From the NCBI GenBank assembly GCA_002500605.1, contig DLRR01000019.1, positions 106,200-170,199 of the forward strand: DNA of 64,000 bases. Reading direction: 5' to 3'. The position numbers and the translations under genes were made by a program. Shown in pieces: positions 59,964 through 64,000 of the stretch (the stretch's first letter is position 1; each line of letters opens with the position of its first letter). The notes beneath the pieces are model-generated. The model made no database searches. It was not told the origin of the DNA and was given only the letters and a program-made list of their open reading frames with translations. Source of the DNA: Nitrospinaceae bacterium UBA7883. GTDB lineage: Bacteria; Nitrospinota_A; UBA7883.

Positions 59964-61805
59964 TCATTGTTTACTAAACATTGCCTGACTTACCATACAG
60001 GCAACTAATTCAGGGTCAAGCCTGAAGTATTTCAGCACGAAGTCATCAACAAACTGAAGAACCTCGCTCGATGAAATTGATTGATGCATTAAGTCCAAAA
60101 ACATTGCTTCAAAAGTAATAGTTTCCTTTTTATTTAATATTGGCAAAGGGATAGCCTGAAGGTGACTTTTCAAAACTTTTGTGCTCTGAAATTTGAGGCG
60201 GAAGAAAAGCTGTGAGACCACGCTTTGTAATAGCATAGCTACAGCAATGTTCGAGTTGTTCTCGAGACAAATTAAATTTGCCGAATTCAAACATAACGCC
60301 TTTCCATCACTTGGAGTAGCCACAATCTTATCGGATATAAAACGATATACGATTTGATTTTGGTGGCGTAATAGGTGTTCGGGGGCACACTGTTGAAACA
60401 AACTTGGCTGGTATCGTATGTATTTTGAAGGAATCAACCGTTCTAATGCTACAATATCTTTACCGATACAACATGGTTCACACCCATCACTTATACTTTT
60501 CCGAACATATTTTTTATTATTCCCCGTAACTATTCCCAGCGCAAACTGGCAGTTATCTGTTAGGTGCCAAGTTGGTCTTGTTGACAGTAAACGCCAAAAT
60601 GATTCTAAACCGTCCGATTCACCTATAAAGAACGGGAAGACGCCTCTTGCTTTAGTAATGCGTTCCTTGTTTATTAAAAATTCCGTGGGTTTGACAATAT
60701 GGATTGCTCCGGTCGCTTTTTTACTGTTGTAAGCAAGGTTTGCAACTTTAGTTAACATCCCTTTGAATGGTTTGCCAATATATCGGATCTCAACTGCTCC
60801 TCGTAGGCTTGCTATCTCCGATCTAAATGACTTGTGTTTTGCGACTTCAAACAAACTTTCTGGCAGTAGATAACTAGCCTGAGCGTTTGGAAAATGTTTT
60901 AAAATAAGTGATATAAACTCATGTGCCGTATCATGGTAAGTCTTGATATTATGGCTTCTAATTGCTCCCCACGGAGGGTTGGTTACTATAGTGGCAGGAG
61001 TGTGGCTCCTAATTCTGTCGATAGAATCTTGAAATGTTGCACACCAAATATCGGATTCTTCCAGGCACTCTGGACTTAAAAAAATACCAATATTAAGCCG
61101 ACATAATGAAACAGCAAATTTGTCAGAGTCACATCCTATTAGTTTGGGAATACTGCCATTTGAGCATTGCCGAGTGGCAGCTATCAAGAATTCACCCACT
61201 CCACAGCAAGGGTCTGCAATGGTTTCGGTCTTGTCAAGGTGCTGAACCGCTTTCTTTGCTACGGAAATTGGAGTGTAAAATTTTCCATAAGAGTTTTTTT
61301 CTTTTTCAGGCAGCGATGACAAGTAAAGGTAACCAAAAAAGTCCTCATTCATTCCGTTTTGAAGTAAAGCATCTTGTTTTTGTGTGAGCTCAATATTTGA
61401 ATCCAATTCAAAGTCGTTTTTTAATAAGTCGAGTAAATCATATCTTTGGTTTACCATTAGATATCTGATTGCAAGCGCAGAGATAATGTGCTTAGCATCA
61501 TCAGCGGTTGTGTTGGATAGTAGTTGACGGAAAAGGGTGTTAACGGCGTGGTTTCCAAGCTCTTTATGTTCCTTTGTTATATTTGAGCTTAGCTTGTTTG
61601 CCCTTGACCTAAGACGATCAGTTCCTCTTTCCTCAATCTCAGCTTTTACCTCTTTGGCGACTTTAAGGTTAATACCATTTCCGGAAAGGTGAATAACATT
61701 AGTCTTTATCCAGTTCCTAATAGTAGCTGTACTCACAGAAAGTAGCTTTGCAGTCTCGCCAATTGTTAGGTGTTGCTTCTCTTCAACAAGGTTTTCTAGA
61801 TTCAT
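59964..61805 (-). CDS. N6-adenine DNA methyltransferase with N-terminal helix-turn-helix
   Basis: A 613-residue DNA methyltransferase. Residues 13-40 (LTIGETAKLLSVSTATIRNWI) are a MerR/excisionase-like helix-turn-helix. A helical spacer leads to the gamma-class MTase core: GKFYTPISVAKKAV (174-187, motif X), DPCCGVGEFLIAA (198-210, SAM motif I), and catalytic NPPW (276-279). The C-terminal 300 residues are probably the target-recognition region. No helicase or nuclease domain is fused. Divergent from a nuclease-helicase gene 331 bp away, with which it may form a restriction-modification system. The HTH suggests self-regulation of transcription. Confidence 0.85.
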   Translation of the reverse strand: MNLENLVEEKQHLTIGETAKLLSVSTATIRNWIKTNVIHLSGNGINLKVAKEVKAEIEERGTDRLRSRANKLSSNITKEHKELGNHAVNTLFRQLLSNTTADDAKHIISALAIRYLMVNQRYDLLDLLKNDFELDSNIELTQKQDALLQNGMNEDFFGYLYLSSLPEKEKNSYGKFYTPISVAKKAVQHLDKTETIADPCCGVGEFLIAATRQCSNGSIPKLIGCDSDKFAVSLCRLNIGIFLSPECLEESDIWCATFQDSIDRIRSHTPATIVTNPPWGAIRSHNIKTYHDTAHEFISLILKHFPNAQASYLLPESLFEVAKHKSFRSEIASLRGAVEIRYIGKPFKGMLTKVANLAYNSKKATGAIHIVKPTEFLINKERITKARGVFPFFIGESDGLESFWRLLSTRPTWHLTDNCQFALGIVTGNNKKYVRKSISDGCEPCCIGKDIVALERLIPSKYIRYQPSLFQQCAPEHLLRHQNQIVYRFISDKIVATPSDGKALCLNSANLICLENNSNIAVAMLLQSVVSQLFFRLKFQSTKVLKSHLQAIPLPILNKKETITFEAMFLDLMHQSISSSEVLQFVDDFVLKYFRLDPELVACMVSQAMFSKQ

Positions 61806-62136
61806 TTGTCTTACTTGAGCCTGTGAGGTTAATCACTAACTTTAATCCACTTCCAAGCCTCTAACGGCTTATATTTTCCGCTACATTCACAAACTTTATT
61901 GTCAGTTCTTTGATTCTATTAAATATGATGATGACAAAGTTTAATTTTATACTCTTTCATTTATAACGCCAAGTTTCAGGCGATGTTGATGGCCAAGACC
62001 CGTATCTCTAAAAGCAAAGTTCTGTTTCTTTTCAGACTTCACTTGCAATCAGATGCAAACTTACCCTAACACACAAAAGCAGGTCTTTTTTGGTATACTT
62101 TCTGGAGGAATCAGACTGGTTTAGGGGCATTTTGAA
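61806..62136. other. Divergent 331-bp intergenic region of the methyltransferase/helicase pair
   Basis: No gene is supported. TATACT at 62094-62099, about 38 bp before the helicase GTG, is a good -10 box with no clear -35. Several AT-rich elements on the minus strand could serve the methyltransferase. No operator palindrome was seen, although the HTH of the methyltransferase would be expected to bind here. Confidence 0.4.
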
Positions 62137-64000
62137 GTGGAAGTTATAACATCATCAAATTCGTGGGCAGAGTTTGAAAACAAGTTATTGAAACTTGGAC
62201 CCGATGCGGAATTTCGCAAAGAAAAGGGGGATGCATTTGAGGAACTTACGCGTCTTTACCTATTAACAGACCCCACATTTTCAACTAAAATTAAAAACGT
62301 TTGGAACCATTCAAAGATTCCTCAGAAGATAATTGACTGTCTGCAGTTATCCCGACCCGAGATTGGCGTGGATCTTGTTGCTGAACTCAAGAATGGAGAT
62401 TACTATGCAATTCAATGTAAATTTCATCAAGACCGCAGTAAGAATGTTACTCTCAATGAATTAAGTTCATTTTTTGGTATAACCGGGAGAAAGAACACCT
62501 ACGAGAAACTATCCCATCGAATTGTTTGTACTTCTGCAAATGGTGTTAGTCTTTCGGTTGGGAAAAGTTACCCTGAAAAACTCGGTTTTCTTACCTCGGA
62601 CAACTTTGCTAAATTAGGCAAAGAAGACTTTGATGCATTTCGGAAATTGCTCCAAGGCGGTCACCATAAACCAGAACCATTTACGCCCCGGCCTCACCAG
62701 GAATTAGCATTAAAGAAATGTGTAGAATATTTTGAGGATCGTGAAAATACTCGTGGAAAAATAATTCACCCTTGTGCATCTGGCAAAAGTCTCACGGGGT
62801 ACTGGATTTCTCGAAGGGTGAAGGCAAAAACTGTCCTGCTCGCGGTTCCCAGTCTTGCTCTCGTTCGGCAAACCTTAGGATCATGGACAAGAGAGGCGGT
62901 CGCTACAGGTGTCGACATGGACTGGATCGCGGTGTGTAGTGACGACGATGTTAAAAACACGGATGATCCATCAGTGCATGCTGTTGATCTCGGTATCGAG
63001 GTGAATACAGATCCAAAAGCAATTAGTGCTTTTCTCTCCAAACCCGCCGAAGGCACAAAAGTTATAATCACAACCTACCAAAGTGGTCTGGCAGTTAGTG
63101 AAGGTGTTAGGGAAGCAGGCGTCACCTTTGATCTTGGTGTGTATGACGAGGCACACAAGACGGTTGGTCAGAAAGATAAAAAATTTTCCCATCTTTTATT
63201 TGATAAGAATATTAAAGTAAAAAAACGTGTGTTTATGACAGCGACAGAACGTCAGTTCAAAGGGAATTCCGATGAATATCTGTCGATGGATGATGAAGAT
63301 ATTTATGGATCAATGATTCATCAACTATCATTTAAGGCTGCACTCGAACAAAAGCCACCGATACTGAGTGACTATAAAATTGTCTCTACAATTGTTACCA
63401 AAGCAGAAATACAAAAACTGATTGACGACAATGAGTTTGTTAAAACTGACGGAAGCGGTTGGACTGTCGAAGGGGGTGCATCAACACTAGCGTCACTCAT
63501 TGTTCTAAGAAAGTTGATCAAGCAATATGGTCTCAAGCATGCTGTTTCTTTTCACAGCAGTATTAAACGCTCCAAAGAGTTTCAGCACCTTAATGCGGAA
63601 GTAAATAAGGCAGATGGTGAATTTAGCAGTCTGAGCTCGTTCCACGTATCTGGAAAAGATAGCACAGGAGCACGTGCAGCAGAACTTGAGAGGTTTGTAG
63701 AAGCTGAACCTAGTTTGATTACGAACGCCCGTTGCTTAACAGAAGGTGTGGACCTTCCCGCTATTGATGCGGTTCTATTCGCGGATCCGAAACAAAGTAA
63801 GATTGATATTGTTCAGGCGGCAGGTCGCGCATTACGCAAGTTTGAAGGAAAAAAATATGGTTACATTATTGTTCCCGTTGTTCTCGATGAAGAAGTAGAT
63901 GAACCAAGTGACGAAGCATTTAAACAGATCATCACCGTTATCTCCGCATTAGGAATACATGATGAGCGCATCATCGAGGAATTTAAGGCAATCGCCAATG
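62137..64000 (+). CDS. PD-(D/E)xK nuclease - DEAH helicase protein, partial (type ISP or related restriction enzyme)
   Basis: Starts GTG 62137 (the frame is closed by TAG at 62122) and stays open to the window end, 621 residues. The N-terminal Mrr/PD-(D/E)xK-like nuclease has D79 (GVDLVA) and QCK (93-95, YYAIQCKF). The SF2 helicase part has a Q-motif-like RPHQ, Walker A variant PCASGKS (212-218), DEAH (337-340), TAT (368-370) and motif VI QAAGRALRK (560-568). Nuclease plus helicase in this order is what type ISP restriction enzymes (such as LlaGI/LlaBIII) show before their own methyltransferase, which would lie beyond the edge. Confidence 0.85.
   Translation, partial: MEVITSSNSWAEFENKLLKLGPDAEFRKEKGDAFEELTRLYLLTDPTFSTKIKNVWNHSKIPQKIIDCLQLSRPEIGVDLVAELKNGDYYAIQCKFHQDRSKNVTLNELSSFFGITGRKNTYEKLSHRIVCTSANGVSLSVGKSYPEKLGFLTSDNFAKLGKEDFDAFRKLLQGGHHKPEPFTPRPHQELALKKCVEYFEDRENTRGKIIHPCASGKSLTGYWISRRVKAKTVLLAVPSLALVRQTLGSWTREAVATGVDMDWIAVCSDDDVKNTDDPSVHAVDLGIEVNTDPKAISAFLSKPAEGTKVIITTYQSGLAVSEGVREAGVTFDLGVYDEAHKTVGQKDKKFSHLLFDKNIKVKKRVFMTATERQFKGNSDEYLSMDDEDIYGSMIHQLSFKAALEQKPPILSDYKIVSTIVTKAEIQKLIDDNEFVKTDGSGWTVEGGASTLASLIVLRKLIKQYGLKHAVSFHSSIKRSKEFQHLNAEVNKADGEFSSLSSFHVSGKDSTGARAAELERFVEAEPSLITNARCLTEGVDLPAIDAVLFADPKQSKIDIVQAAGRALRKFEGKKYGYIIVPVVLDEEVDEPSDEAFKQIITVISALGIHDERIIEEFKAIAN

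Noticed and set aside
62766..63192. Minus-strand frames opposite the nuclease-helicase
   Set aside because: Antisense shadows of a coding sequence with clear helicase motifs.

Overview
This window reads as an ordinary chromosomal stretch of a low-GC Gram-negative bacterium. Outer-membrane proteins with signal peptides, a periplasmic PstS, SecDF/YajC and a proteobacterial-type core gene set point that way. A FYDLN-acid protein, a selenocysteine-containing SelW-like protein and a RibB of the RIGQTEGS type would suit a deltaproteobacterial-grade or related marine lineage, but no marker here fixes the taxon. No rRNA, tRNA, CRISPR array, insertion sequence or prophage was seen.

Layout. 1-12.9 kb (minus strand): a long run trpG-trpD-proB-proA-nadD-rsfS-glyS-ppdK-ribD-ribE-ribB for tryptophan, proline, NAD and riboflavin synthesis plus glycyl-tRNA charging; ribB runs off the left edge. 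13-20.2 kb (plus): an alpha/beta hydrolase, an orphan OppF-type ATPase overlapping a LarA-type nickel racemase, dacB, two outer-membrane proteins, rnhA. 20.3-29.8 kb (minus): topA, a short dprA-like remnant, glnE, a spore-photoproduct-lyase-like radical SAM protein, an orphan ParB-like protein, a nickel/cobalt exporter with its CsoR/RcnR-family repressor and candidate operator, an acetyltransferase, rpmB. 29.9-39.1 kb (plus): small DUF1858 and Ig-like proteins, an abundant-type porin with a strong promoter and terminator, pstS, the deleted relic of a second porin copy, an FG-GAP protein, galU, lon. 39.2-42 kb (minus): secF-secD-yajC.

42.3-47.2 kb (plus) is the most interesting stretch: an acyl carrier protein, a FabD-like acyltransferase and an AsnB-type amidotransferase, followed by a SelW/Rdx-family selenoprotein whose UGA codon is followed by a SECIS-like hairpin (missed by standard gene callers), then nupC. 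The ACP/AT/AsnB trio matches the three activities that make malonamyl-ACP starter units in glutarimide polyketide pathways, yet no polyketide synthase is present.

47.2-59.9 kb: ubiX, a membrane protein with an IF-2 N-terminal domain, small zinc-ribbon and hypothetical proteins, a peroxiredoxin with a palindrome inside its promoter, nfo, pcm, dapB, dnaE, the FYDLN protein and an old yellow enzyme. 60-64 kb: a divergent pair formed by an HTH-N6-adenine methyltransferase and a PD-(D/E)xK nuclease-DEAH helicase (cut by the right edge), which looks like the border of a defence/restriction region.
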